DNA of 7,894 nt, taken from NCBI GenBank assembly GCA_014846205.1, contig RKAY01000085.1, positions 1 through 7,894 of the forward strand. The letters run 5' to 3'. Below the pieces are notes generated by a model. The model did no database searches. It was not told the origin of the DNA and saw only the letters and a program-made list of their open reading frames with translations. The position numbers and the translations under genes are program-made. The DNA comes from Collinsella aerofaciens. GTDB taxonomy: Bacteria > Actinomycetota > Coriobacteriia > Coriobacteriales > Coriobacteriaceae. Below, in pieces: positions 1 to 6,496 of the stretch. The first letter of the stretch is position 1. Every line of letters begins with the position of its first letter.

Positions 1-517
1 GGTCGCGCGTCTGCATATCGCGCACATAGGCAAGGTCGAGCAACGGATAGCCCAGCACCACGGCGTCGGGACGAATATCCTCCGGACGAGCCCCGGCAAG
101 GCCCGCGAAGGGTCCGGTCTTCCACTGCGTTGCCAACGAGGCGCAGATCATGCCGCCCGCCGAGAAACCCACGATGCACACGCGCTTGGGATCGACATGC
201 CACTCGTCGGCGTTGGCGCGCACGGTAGCGACCATCTTGGCGAGGTCCGCCTGCGGGTGCGGAAAGCTCACGTCGCCCGTGGCGCTCGTCACATAGTTGA
301 GCACAAAGGCCTGATAGCCGCGGTCCAAAAACGCAAACGCCACCGGGTCCTGCTCGTGCGGAGCGATATGCGTAAACCCGCCTCCGCCGCAGATGATCAC
401 CGCGGGGCGGCGGCCATTGGGCTTGTCGGGCAGCGGCTCGGCACCCAGATACGTAAACGTCGCCGGATAATCCTCGGTCGGCTCCTCGCCCCACAGCGCA
501 TGGTTCTCAATAATCAT
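1..517 (-). CDS. Alpha/beta hydrolase, acetyl esterase/xylan esterase-like (3' end beyond window)
   Basis: The visible part is the first 172 residues, read leftwards from ATG at 517-515. A strong ribosome site (GGAGGG, from 530 leftwards) stands about 7 bases before the start. The protein has the layout of small cytoplasmic carbohydrate or carboxyl esterases: a strand followed by a glycine-rich oxyanion loop (CGGGGF, residues 43-48), then the nucleophile elbow GFSAGG (117-122) with the likely catalytic Ser119 (codon 163-161). After it comes a stretch ending in GYPLLDL (156-162), typical of the BD-FAE/Axe1 type of esterase. There is no signal peptide or membrane segment. The catalytic Asp and His would lie beyond the left edge and cannot be checked. 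By family knowledge such proteins remove acetyl or short acyl groups from sugars or small esters; the actual substrate is not readable here. The gene is divergent from the PTS IIA gene. Confidence 0.87.
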   Translation of the reverse strand, partial: MIIENHALWGEEPTEDYPATFTYLGAEPLPDKPNGRRPAVIICGGGGFTHIAPHEQDPVAFAFLDRGYQAFVLNYVTSATGDVSFPHPQADLAKMVATVRANADEWHVDPKRVCIVGFSAGGMICASLATQWKTGPFAGLAGARPEDIRPDAVVLGYPLLDLAYVRDMQTRD

Positions 518-622
518 AGGTGCTCCCTCCGCGCAGATTATGCACACTCATTTTTCGCATCTAAGCGTACCCCAGTTGTGCGCAGGACGCAGAAACACTC
601 CAGCAATAAGTTTCTCTTCAAC

Positions 623-632
623 TGATATATCA
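623..632. promoter_or_regulatory. 10-bp AT-rich perfect palindrome in the divergent intergenic region
   Basis: TGATATATCA is a perfect palindrome about 105 bases upstream of the esterase start and about 130 bases upstream of the PTS IIA start. It stands out as AT-rich in GC-rich DNA. It could be an operator or part of a promoter for the esterase gene, but I could not find a convincing pair of -35 and -10 boxes for that gene. A 10-bp palindrome can occur by chance, so this is a weak call. Confidence 0.2.
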
Positions 633-679
633 CATAATCCCAGTTCAGAGGTATCGTTGAGCAGCGTAAAATAGGGGCG

Positions 680-706
680 TTGACCAAGCCGCGAAACACA
701 TATGAA
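680..706 (+). promoter_or_regulatory. Candidate promoter of the PTS IIA gene
   Basis: A good -35 box, TTGACC (680-685), is followed after 15 bases by TATGAA (701-706), a fair -10 box. The spacing is shorter than the ideal 17, so the exact -10 is uncertain. Transcription from here would give a leader of roughly 50 bases before the ATG at 761. The -10 box overlaps the palindrome at 704-713, the usual arrangement for a repressor-controlled promoter. Confidence 0.4.
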
Positions 707-713
707 ACGTTTC
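704..713. promoter_or_regulatory. Candidate LacI-family operator, copy 1
   Basis: GAAACGTTTC is a perfect palindrome with a central CG, the hallmark of operators bound by LacI-family repressors (established knowledge). With the preceding T, 11 bases are identical to the second copy at 1409-1418. It overlaps the candidate -10 box of the PTS IIA gene and lies 47 bases before its start codon, so a bound protein would be expected to block transcription. Which regulator binds is not known; no LacI-type gene is in the window. Confidence 0.5.
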
Positions 714-760
714 CGGCAAACCAAGCGCGCGCTATGCGCCTATTTAAGTTGGAGGCAACT

Positions 761-1324
761 ATGGGTCTGCTCGATTCGCTTAAGTCCACCTTCACCTCGA
801 CGGGCGAGGCATCCGTTCCGCCCGCGGCAAGCTTCGCCACCCGCGAAGGCGTCATCTACGCCCCCGTCAACGGCGTGCTCGTCAACCTGGATGAGGTTCC
901 CGACGAGACCATCGCCTCGGGTATGCTCGGTCAGGGCTACGGCATCGAGCCCATTACCGACACCATCTATGCGCCCGCCAACGGCCGCATCGGCGCCACC
1001 ACCGTCACCAACCACTCCATCGGCATGATCACCGAGGACGGCCTTCGCGTGTTCATCCATGTTGGCCTGGGCACCGTGGAAATGAACGGCAAGGGTTTTG
1101 CCCGCTTTGTCGAGATGGGCGATGAGGTCAAGGCGGGCCAGCCGCTCATCAGCTTCGACCGCGAGGCCATCAAGGCCGCCGGTCACGAGGACATCGTGAC
1201 CGTCATCGTCTCCGAGCTCGATCGTCTTAAGAGCATCGACCATGTCGGCGAGTCCGGTACGCTTATCGGCGGCAACCCGCTCGTCAAGCTGGGCGACCCG
1301 CTGCTGGTAGCCAAGACCAAGTAG
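761..1324 (+). CDS. PTS glucose-family IIA domain protein (stand-alone)
   Basis: This 187-residue protein is a single-domain IIA of the glucose/sucrose family, related to E. coli IIA-Glc (Crr). In the phosphotransferase system it takes phosphate from HPr and hands it to a sugar-specific IIB domain at the membrane; in many bacteria it also serves as a signal of carbon status. The start is fixed by GGAGG at 751-755. After a variable N-terminal arm (1-29) come the family blocks: a strand plus APVNG (34-38), APANG (71-75), NH at 84-85, and the phosphorylation-site block VFIHVGL (97-103). His100 is the expected phosphorylated residue and His85 its partner. Further blocks are TVEMNGKGF (105-113) and the GD-V-AG-PL pattern that follows. 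No IIB or IIC domain is attached or adjacent, so it must work with a membrane component encoded elsewhere. A palindromic operator candidate overlaps its promoter. No clear terminator follows it. Confidence 0.93.
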   Translation: MGLLDSLKSTFTSTGEASVPPAASFATREGVIYAPVNGVLVNLDEVPDETIASGMLGQGYGIEPITDTIYAPANGRIGATTVTNHSIGMITEDGLRVFIHVGLGTVEMNGKGFARFVEMGDEVKAGQPLISFDREAIKAAGHEDIVTVIVSELDRLKSIDHVGESGTLIGGNPLVKLGDPLLVAKTK

Positions 1325-1408
1325 CAGACCGCCGTCATCACATAACGGGCCAACCGCCTGTGCATCTTTGCCGCATCTGTGTTGTTGTTTTGCCTATGTA
1401 GAGGTTCT

Positions 1409-1418
1409 GAAACGTTTC
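1409..1418. promoter_or_regulatory. Candidate LacI-family operator, copy 2
   Basis: This is a second exact copy of GAAACGTTTC, again preceded by T, 85 bases after the PTS IIA stop codon and about 150 bases before the acyltransferase start. Centre-to-centre distance to copy 1 is 705 bp. The flanks add partial symmetry: GTAGA at 1398-1402 and TCTAC at 1417-1421. It may help repression of the PTS gene by looping, or control the acyltransferase gene; neither can be shown from sequence. Confidence 0.42.
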
Positions 1419-1528
1419 TACCTAGGCAGCTGAGCATCAACGCAGGTGCGGCTTTTGCGTAGCGAAGCATCGCCCCGCGGCATGTTGTTCAACCGCACAA
1501 ACCCCCTTCCCTTGTCCGCGCAGAACGC

Positions 1529-1534
1529 TAGACT
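1529..1534 (+). promoter_or_regulatory. Possible -10 box of the acyltransferase gene
   Basis: TAGACT, preceded by GC, resembles the -10 box TAGAAT seen before asnS in this window and lies 28 bases before the ATG at 1562, a reasonable distance. No good -35 box is found 16-18 bases upstream (the stretch there is a run of C and T), so the call is tentative. Confidence 0.25.
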
Positions 1535-1561
1535 GCTAGGTCGACATTGGAGGAAAGAACG

Positions 1562-3481
1562 ATGCAAAACACACCCACGGGCGCCGCACACGCAGTGCCT
1601 CAACGCAGCCAACGCATCGCCGCACTCGACGGGCTTCGCGCCCTCGCCATCGCCGGCGTCGTCCTATATCACCTTCGCCCCAGCCGCCTGACCGGCGGTT
1701 TTTTGGGCGTTACACTCTTTTTTACGCTGAGTGGCTATCTCGCCACCAAAAGCATTATGCGGGCGACGGCACGCGACGGGTTCTCGTACCCGCACTATAT
1801 CGCCCGCCGTACCACACGCCTTATGCCACCGATTCTTGTAACCATCGCGCTCACCGCCATAGCAACCTATATCGCGGCTCCGAGCCTGCTGCCTAAGGTG
1901 CAGCAGGACGCTCTGCCGTCGGCATTGTTCTTGAGCAACTGGTTCTATATCTTTCGCAACGTCTCGTATTTTGCCGCCGCAGGACTTCCCTCGCCGCTCA
2001 CGCACCTGTGGTTCTGCGGCATCCAGATGCAGTTCTATCTGGTATGGCCGTTCATCCTTATGGTGCTCTGCAGCAGAACCCGCTCGCGCAACACCGCCAT
2101 CGGAGTCACGATCACTTTCATACTTATATCAACAGCAGCGATGGCCCTCATGTTCGACCCCGCCGCCGACACATCGCGTGTCTACTACGGAACCGACGCC
2201 CGCGCCGCCGAGCTTTTGTGCGGCGCCCTGGCCGCCATTGCCGCACCGCGTCTGCGCGAGATACTGAGCGGCAACATCCCTGCCCCCGGCGCCGGCAAGG
2301 GTATCTCGAAGGTTAACGTGGTCTCCGTCGCGTGGCTCGCTGCCGTCATAGTCGGCGCGTTCACGCTGACCGGAGAGAACCCCCTGCTCTACCGCGGTGG
2401 CTTTTTGCTGCTCGCCCTGCTCACGGGGCTCCTTATTATCTGCGTGCAAAACACGGAATGTATCGTGCGTCGTCTGTTGTCGGTCAAACCGCTCGTCTGG
2501 CTGGGCCAGCGCTCGTTCTCGGTCTATCTGGTGCACTACCCCCTGCTCATCCTTATGAACCCCGCAACCCGCACCACCCGCATCGCCTGGTGGGAGCAGG
2601 CACTACAGCTTGTGGTGATCCTTGCGGTTACCGAGATCTTCTATCGTCTCGTCGAACGTCCTTGGTCCCGCAAGCCCGCCCAGCAGGACAGCACGGCAAA
2701 GACACGCGTCCCTTCGCCCGCCATGGCACTTTCTGCGCTTGGCGCCGCATGCGTCCTCGCACTCGCCTTCGCACCACTCGACTGGACGGGCATCGCCACC
2801 GCCCGCGCCGAGCAGCTCCGCCCCGAGCTTGCCCAAAACGCACCCTCGTCCAAGGACAACGGCGCCGGCAACAAGAGCACCGAGTCCACATCCAACCAAG
2901 ACGCTCAGCCCAACGACGCCGCTCAGCAAAAGCCCAAAGAAGGTCCTATCGCCGAAAAGGTCCCCAAGAACCTCGACTGGAAGAGCTTTACCTACGACGA
3001 GGCGACCGGAACTTGCGATGCCCGTGTGCTGATGATCGGCGACTCGGTCACCGCGGGCGCACAGTCCGGTATTCAGGCGGCGCTTCCCGACGCCTACATC
3101 GACGGCGTGGTGAGCCGCCAGTTCTACACCTTCCAGGATGTCTACGCGCAGGACAGCGCCAACTACGACCCGAGTGTGGTCATCTGTGCACTTGGCACCA
3201 ATGGCCTTATTCGCGACCCGCAGCAGGTGCAGGACGTGATCAATGCCGTGGGTGGCAAGCCCATCTACTTTGTGACCGTGCGCGTGCCGCTCGAGCTGCA
3301 GGACCGCAACAACCAGACGATCCGCGACGCATGCGCCCAAAACGACAACGCCGGCGTCATCGACTGGAACGGCGCCTCCGAGGGCCATAGCGAATACCTC
3401 GTCGACGACGGCACACACCTCACCCAGGCGGGAATCGACACCTACGCAGCCCTCATCCGCCAAGCCATCTGCGGGCACTAG
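1562..3481 (+). CDS. OatA-like membrane O-acyltransferase with C-terminal SGNH domain
   Basis: This 639-residue protein joins an integral-membrane acyltransferase-3 domain (about 16-370) to an extracytoplasmic SGNH esterase-type domain (about 485-639). The same architecture is found in OatA (peptidoglycan O-acetyltransferase) and in lipopolysaccharide and polysaccharide acetylases. By family knowledge the membrane part passes acyl groups across the membrane and the SGNH part transfers them to a surface glycan; which glycan is not shown. The membrane domain begins with the conserved block LDGLRALAI, Asp23 to Ile30, with His37 in LYHL, and holds many hydrophobic spans. A last span near 381-405 leads to a low-complexity linker (about 415-475) rich in Asn, Ser, Gln, Lys and Pro. 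SGNH blocks: GDSV with Ser495, LGTNG with Asn547, and DGTHLT with Asp616 and His619, so the catalytic set looks intact. ATG at 1562 is preferred over in-frame TTG 1547 because GGAGG at 1549-1553 is 8 bases before it. The stop is followed by a terminator hairpin. Confidence 0.9.
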   Translation: MQNTPTGAAHAVPQRSQRIAALDGLRALAIAGVVLYHLRPSRLTGGFLGVTLFFTLSGYLATKSIMRATARDGFSYPHYIARRTTRLMPPILVTIALTAIATYIAAPSLLPKVQQDALPSALFLSNWFYIFRNVSYFAAAGLPSPLTHLWFCGIQMQFYLVWPFILMVLCSRTRSRNTAIGVTITFILISTAAMALMFDPAADTSRVYYGTDARAAELLCGALAAIAAPRLREILSGNIPAPGAGKGISKVNVVSVAWLAAVIVGAFTLTGENPLLYRGGFLLLALLTGLLIICVQNTECIVRRLLSVKPLVWLGQRSFSVYLVHYPLLILMNPATRTTRIAWWEQALQLVVILAVTEIFYRLVERPWSRKPAQQDSTAKTRVPSPAMALSALGAACVLALAFAPLDWTGIATARAEQLRPELAQNAPSSKDNGAGNKSTESTSNQDAQPNDAAQQKPKEGPIAEKVPKNLDWKSFTYDEATGTCDARVLMIGDSVTAGAQSGIQAALPDAYIDGVVSRQFYTFQDVYAQDSANYDPSVVICALGTNGLIRDPQQVQDVINAVGGKPIYFVTVRVPLELQDRNNQTIRDACAQNDNAGVIDWNGASEGHSEYLVDDGTHLTQAGIDTYAALIRQAICGH

Positions 3482-3502
3482 ACAGAGTTTGCCCCGTAAA
3501 AG

Positions 3503-3537
3503 AAAGAGGGGTCGGAATACGTTCCGGCTCCTCTTTT
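3503..3537. terminator. Bidirectional rho-independent terminator between convergent genes
   Basis: The arms 3503-3517 and 3522-3536 pair over 15 positions around the 4-base loop TACG; 13 are Watson-Crick pairs and two are G-U wobbles when read on the plus strand. The plus-strand right arm ends in TTTT (3534-3537). On the minus strand the hairpin is followed by a T-rich stretch (complement of 3498-3505). It lies 22 bases after the acyltransferase stop and 51 bases beyond the stop of the opposite gene, so it can end both transcripts. Confidence 0.85.
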
Positions 3538-3587
3538 GCACTCATTTGGTCATTCGGTTTTCTGTGCATCAACTCACCAGCCTCGCA

Positions 3588-4616
3588 TCAATACGAGGCA
3601 TCCGGCGAGTAGCCATGGATGCTCGTTGCAGGCATACCATCCTTTGTGCAATCTGCCTCGGCGATGACCTTGCCCTCGCTGTTGTAGAACTGGATGGCAT
3701 AGACCTCCATGGCAGCGCCCTCCCAATAACTTGAACCCAAGAGCTTATACGTCACGCCCTCAAGATTATCGGGAATGCCCAGCCCCTTGCGCGCCGTTGC
3801 CACAAAGGCATCCTCGGCAGCATGCTCTTGAGCTGCCGCCTCAGCCGCCTTGCGCTCCTCCTCTGCCTTTGCCGCCGCTTCATCGGCCGTCCGCTTCGCG
3901 GATACGGCACCGTCACGACGCTTGGTGGCAGCAGCCACGAGTGCCTCGACATCGTAGCTATAACCAGCCTTCTTGGCGCCCTCATCCTCTTCGGCATATT
4001 TTCGAGCGTCAGCGAGCATGTCGTCGGTCACATCAAGTGCCTCAACGGGCGTAAGCTCAAACTTATATTTGGACGAGGCGACGACCGTTGCGCCTTTTTT
4101 CGTCTTTTCCGAAATCTTGACCTTGGCAATGGTCTCGGGCAGCGAGTAAATCGTGCCGTCCGCAGCAATCGGCGAGCCTACAGCAGAAATCTCGTAGGAG
4201 CCACGAGGAAGCTCAATACCCTTGCCTGCGCTATCGACATACATCACGCGATCGATGCGCTTCCCAGCCAATGGCTCGCCCTGGACGTGCAGGGCAAGAC
4301 GGCTTCCTCCCGCCGAAGTGTCCCAGCCTGCAGCCGAAACCGCAACGCGTACGCCGCATTTTTCCGTCTTTAACGCCTGTTCCTGTGCAATCCGATCCTG
4401 CTCGGGACGGTATACACCAAGGTAGTAGCCCGCACCACCGCCCCCGACGGCGAGCGCGGCGGCCAACGCGGCAATAGCGACCGTACGCCCCCGATGACTC
4501 GTCGATCCCGCCTTGGGCACCTCGGGCCACGCTCCTTCGGCATTGAGCGCCGATCCACACGCCGCGCAGAACCGAGCTTCCTCGAGGTTTTCCTTGCCGC
4601 ATTTCTTGCATTTCAT
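3588..4616 (-). CDS. Zinc-ribbon, single-span membrane protein of unknown function
   Basis: This 342-residue protein starts with a short zinc ribbon: Cys3-x2-Cys6 and Cys17-x2-Cys20, as in the zinc_ribbon_2 (DUF7577-like) N-termini of many Gram-positive membrane proteins. A single hydrophobic span (about 45-69), rich in Ala and Gly, follows a basic stretch, so the ribbon should lie in the cytoplasm and the rest outside. The outer part holds a likely beta-rich segment (about 88-185; the stretch LPRGSYEISAVGSP resembles prealbumin or carrier-type beta-sandwich repeats). Then come a charged region, an Ala/Glu/Lys-rich helix likely to form a coiled coil (about 232-271), and a C-terminal segment (272-342) of strands. 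Only two cysteines lie outside, Cys87 and Cys323. The start ATG at 4616-4614 is preceded by a purine-rich GGGGAGAGGG region. I do not recognise a specific family for the outer part and give no function. The gene stands alone, convergent with the acyltransferase and divergent from asnS. Confidence 0.82.
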   Translation of the reverse strand: MKCKKCGKENLEEARFCAACGSALNAEGAWPEVPKAGSTSHRGRTVAIAALAAALAVGGGGAGYYLGVYRPEQDRIAQEQALKTEKCGVRVAVSAAGWDTSAGGSRLALHVQGEPLAGKRIDRVMYVDSAGKGIELPRGSYEISAVGSPIAADGTIYSLPETIAKVKISEKTKKGATVVASSKYKFELTPVEALDVTDDMLADARKYAEEDEGAKKAGYSYDVEALVAAATKRRDGAVSAKRTADEAAAKAEEERKAAEAAAQEHAAEDAFVATARKGLGIPDNLEGVTYKLLGSSYWEGAAMEVYAIQFYNSEGKVIAEADCTKDGMPATSIHGYSPDASY

Positions 4617-4681
4617 GGCATCCGCCCTCTCCCCTGACTACCTTTTCTATCGATAAGGCTAAGGGCGATTTCGGGCATGTT

Positions 4682-4691
4682 GTTGCGCAAC
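4682..4691. promoter_or_regulatory. 10-bp perfect palindrome between divergent genes
   Basis: GTTGCGCAAC is a perfect palindrome with a central CG, 66 bases upstream of the zinc-ribbon gene start and about 70 bases upstream of the asnS -35 box. On the minus strand it contains TTGCGC, which could also be read as a -35 box, but no good -10 box follows at the right distance. It may be an operator; chance occurrence cannot be excluded. Confidence 0.25.
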
Positions 4692-4758
4692 CTTTTCGAG
4701 AGCGATAATCGTCACCCGCGCAGCGCCCACGCCACGCCCATACATCGCATCTGCCGTT

Positions 4759-4787
4759 TTGCTACGCTCCCGCTCGCGGGTTAGAAT
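4759..4787 (+). promoter_or_regulatory. Promoter of asnS
   Basis: TTGCTA (4759-4764) and TAGAAT (4782-4787) are separated by exactly 17 bases, matching the housekeeping sigma consensus closely. Transcription would start near 4794, giving a leader of about 40 bases before the GTG at 4834. There is no room for a T-box or other long leader element. Confidence 0.75.
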
Positions 4788-4833
4788 GGTTAACTGTTTG
4801 GAAATAATCCGTACAACCGCTCTGGGAGGATAC

Positions 4834-6237
4834 GTGAACCGCACCAAAATCGCGCAGCTCTATGCCGATGCTGAGTCGCTCGGCGGCCAAACCGTCACCG
4901 TCGCCGGCTGGGTCAAGTCCGTCCGCGACATGAAGAACTTTGGCTTCGTTACGCTCAACGACGGCAGCTGCTTCCGCGACCTGCAGGTCGTCATGAACCG
5001 CGAGGCGCTCGATAACTACGACGAGATCGCCCACCAAAATGTCTCGGCCGCCCTCATCTGCACTGGCACCGTCAAGCTGACGCCCGACGCCCCGCAGCCC
5101 TTTGAGCTCTCCGCCACCGAAATCAAGGTCGAGGGCACGAGCGCTCCGGACTACCCGCTGCAGAAGAAGCGCGCCACCGTCGAGTTCCTGCGCACCCAGC
5201 AGCACCTGCGTCCGCGCACCAACCTGTTCCGCGCCGTGTTCCGCATCCGTTCCGTTGCCGCAGCCGCCATTCACCGCTTCTTCCAGGAGCAGGGCTTTGT
5301 CTACGTCAACACCCCCATCATCACCACGAGTGACTGCGAGGGCGCCGGCGAGATGTTCCGCGTGACCACGCTCGACCCCCAAAACCCGCCCCTCACCGAG
5401 GCCGGCGAGGTCGACTGGAGCCAGGACTTCTTTGGCAAGCACGCGAGCCTTACCGTATCCGGCCAGCTCAACGCCGAGAACTTCGCCATGGCCTTTGGCG
5501 ACGTGTACACCTTTGGCCCCACCTTCCGCGCCGAAAACTCCAACACCACGCGCCATGCCGCCGAGTTTTGGATGATCGAGCCCGAGATGGCCTTCGCCGA
5601 CCTCAACGACTACATGGACAACGCCGAGGCCATGCTCAAGTATGTCCTCAAGGACGTCATGGCAACCTGCCCCGACGAGCTCAATATGCTCAACAAGTTT
5701 GTGGACAAGGGTCTGCTCGAGCGCCTGAACCACGTGGCAAACTCCGACTTTGCCCGTGTCACCTACACCGAGGCCGTCGAGATCCTGGAGCAGGCCGTCG
5801 CCGCCGGTCACAAGTTTGACTATCCCGTGAGCTGGGGCATTGACCTGCAGACCGAGCACGAGCGTTTCCTGACCGAGGAGCACTTTAAGCGCCCGACTTT
5901 TGTGACCGACTACCCGGCCGAGATCAAGGCCTTCTACATGCGCATGAACGAGGACGGCAAGACCGTCGCCGCCGCCGACTGCTTGGTTCCCGGTATCGGC
6001 GAGATTATCGGCGGCTCCCAGCGTGAGGAGCGCCTGAATCTGCTCGAGGCCCGCATCAAGGACTTGGGCATGAATCCCGAGCAGTACAAGTACTACCTTG
6101 ACCTGCGCCGCTACGGTTCCTGCAAGCACGCCGGCTACGGTCTGGGCTTCGAGCGCTTGGTGATGTACCTCACCGGCGTGGGCAACATCCGCGACGTCCT
6201 GCCGCACCCGCGCACCGTGGGCAACGCCGACTTCTAA
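4834..6237 (+). CDS. asnS: Asparaginyl-tRNA synthetase
   Basis: A 467-residue class IIb aminoacyl-tRNA synthetase, almost the same length as E. coli AsnS (466). It activates asparagine with ATP and charges tRNA-Asn in the cytoplasm. The N-terminal OB-fold anticodon-binding domain is seen in [12 protein letters not shown] (21-32) and the following [11 protein letters not shown]. The catalytic domain contains SGQLNAE, class II motif 2 ([11 protein letters not shown], 231-241, followed by [12 protein letters not shown]) and motif 3 (GLGFER, 436-441, with Arg441). The residues after motif 2 (EFWMIEPE) and the SGQLNAE block mark it as AsnRS rather than AspRS. The start is GTG: GGGAGGA at 4824-4830 stands just before it. 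The in-frame ATG at 4786 lies inside the -10 box and would not be transcribed. It is transcribed alone from its own promoter and ends in a strong terminator. Its presence shows the cell can make Asn-tRNA directly. Confidence 0.97.
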   Translation: MNRTKIAQLYADAESLGGQTVTVAGWVKSVRDMKNFGFVTLNDGSCFRDLQVVMNREALDNYDEIAHQNVSAALICTGTVKLTPDAPQPFELSATEIKVEGTSAPDYPLQKKRATVEFLRTQQHLRPRTNLFRAVFRIRSVAAAAIHRFFQEQGFVYVNTPIITTSDCEGAGEMFRVTTLDPQNPPLTEAGEVDWSQDFFGKHASLTVSGQLNAENFAMAFGDVYTFGPTFRAENSNTTRHAAEFWMIEPEMAFADLNDYMDNAEAMLKYVLKDVMATCPDELNMLNKFVDKGLLERLNHVANSDFARVTYTEAVEILEQAVAAGHKFDYPVSWGIDLQTEHERFLTEEHFKRPTFVTDYPAEIKAFYMRMNEDGKTVAAADCLVPGIGEIIGGSQREERLNLLEARIKDLGMNPEQYKYYLDLRRYGSCKHAGYGLGFERLVMYLTGVGNIRDVLPHPRTVGNADF

Positions 6238-6283
6238 TCGTCGGACGCCAGCTCGCGTCGTCACGCGCCAACGCTCATCGCAC

Positions 6284-6319
6284 AAGCGCCTCTCGACATC
6301 GGTCGAGAGGCGCTTTTTT
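6284..6319 (+). terminator. Rho-independent terminator of asnS
   Basis: A perfect 12-bp GC-rich stem (6286-6297 with 6302-6313), extended by two A-T pairs, closes a 4-base loop ATCG and runs directly into six T residues (6314-6319). It begins 47 bases after the asnS stop. Because it insulates the following gene, the regulator downstream should have its own promoter. Confidence 0.95.
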
Positions 6320-6332
6320 CAACAGCATCCGT

Positions 6333-6354
6333 CAAGCTTTTGGCAAGCTTTTGG
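6333..6354 (+). repeat. Perfect 11-bp tandem repeat upstream of the regulator gene
   Basis: CAAGCTTTTGG occurs twice in direct succession (6333-6343 and 6344-6354). Each unit contains the palindrome AAGCTT, so two identical sites lie one helical turn apart on the same face of the DNA. The position, between the asnS terminator and the regulator gene, fits a binding site for a cooperative DNA-binding protein, but no binder is known. Confidence 0.5.
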
Positions 6355-6387
6355 TCAGTTGAGCAGGCCTGTTGAAAACTCGCCCTA

Positions 6388-6438
6388 CCGTCTGCCGGCG
6401 CAAACCGACCGTCCAAGACGCCCGGCGCCGGCAGGCGG
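6388..6438 (+). other. Long GC-rich hairpin in the leader of the regulator gene
   Basis: Positions 6388-6401 pair with 6425-6438 over 14 base pairs with one G-U wobble and no bulge; the core of ten pairs (6392-6401 with 6425-6434) is perfect. The loop is 23 bases (6402-6424). It ends 58 bases before the ATG of the regulator gene. No T run follows, so it is not a normal terminator. The right arm overlaps GGCGGC at 6434-6439 and 6437-6442, which could instead pair with GCCGCC at 6460-6465. Whether this region is transcribed is unknown, because no convincing promoter was found between 6320 and 6496. Confidence 0.5.
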
Positions 6439-6496
6439 CGGCGACATCTTAGGCTCAAAGCCGCCATCGCCCGGGAACGGAAAGGATGTGGGCGCC

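Noticed and set aside
741..746. TATTTA as a -10 box for the PTS IIA gene
   Set aside because: Transcription would start inside the ribosome site, and there is no -35 box 16-18 bases upstream.
680..760. Longer start for the PTS IIA protein from 680
   Set aside because: The upstream codons would cover the promoter and operator candidate, and GGAGG at 751-755 points to ATG 761.
2332..3541. Long open frames overlapping the acyltransferase gene: 2332-3390 (+) and 2603-3541 (-)
   Set aside because: Both lie in other frames of a gene with clear catalytic motifs. The plus-strand one is Arg/Pro/His-rich and neither has ribosome-site or domain support.
4759..4833. N-terminal extension of AsnS from an upstream in-frame start
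   Set aside because: It would place the start codon inside the promoter boxes at 4759-4787, and the GTG at 4834 has a strong ribosome site and gives the family length.
4762..6285. A 507-codon open frame on the minus strand opposite asnS
   Set aside because: It is the mirror of a highly conserved asnS gene in GC-rich DNA, where stop codons are rare on the opposite strand. Its product is low-complexity, rich in Val, Gly, Leu and Ala, with no recognisable motif.
6359..6496. 46-residue N-terminal extension of the WYL-like regulator from TTG 6359
   Set aside because: The extension is Pro/Arg/Gly-rich, covers the hairpin region, lacks a ribosome site at its start, and the helix-turn-helix begins well after ATG 6497.
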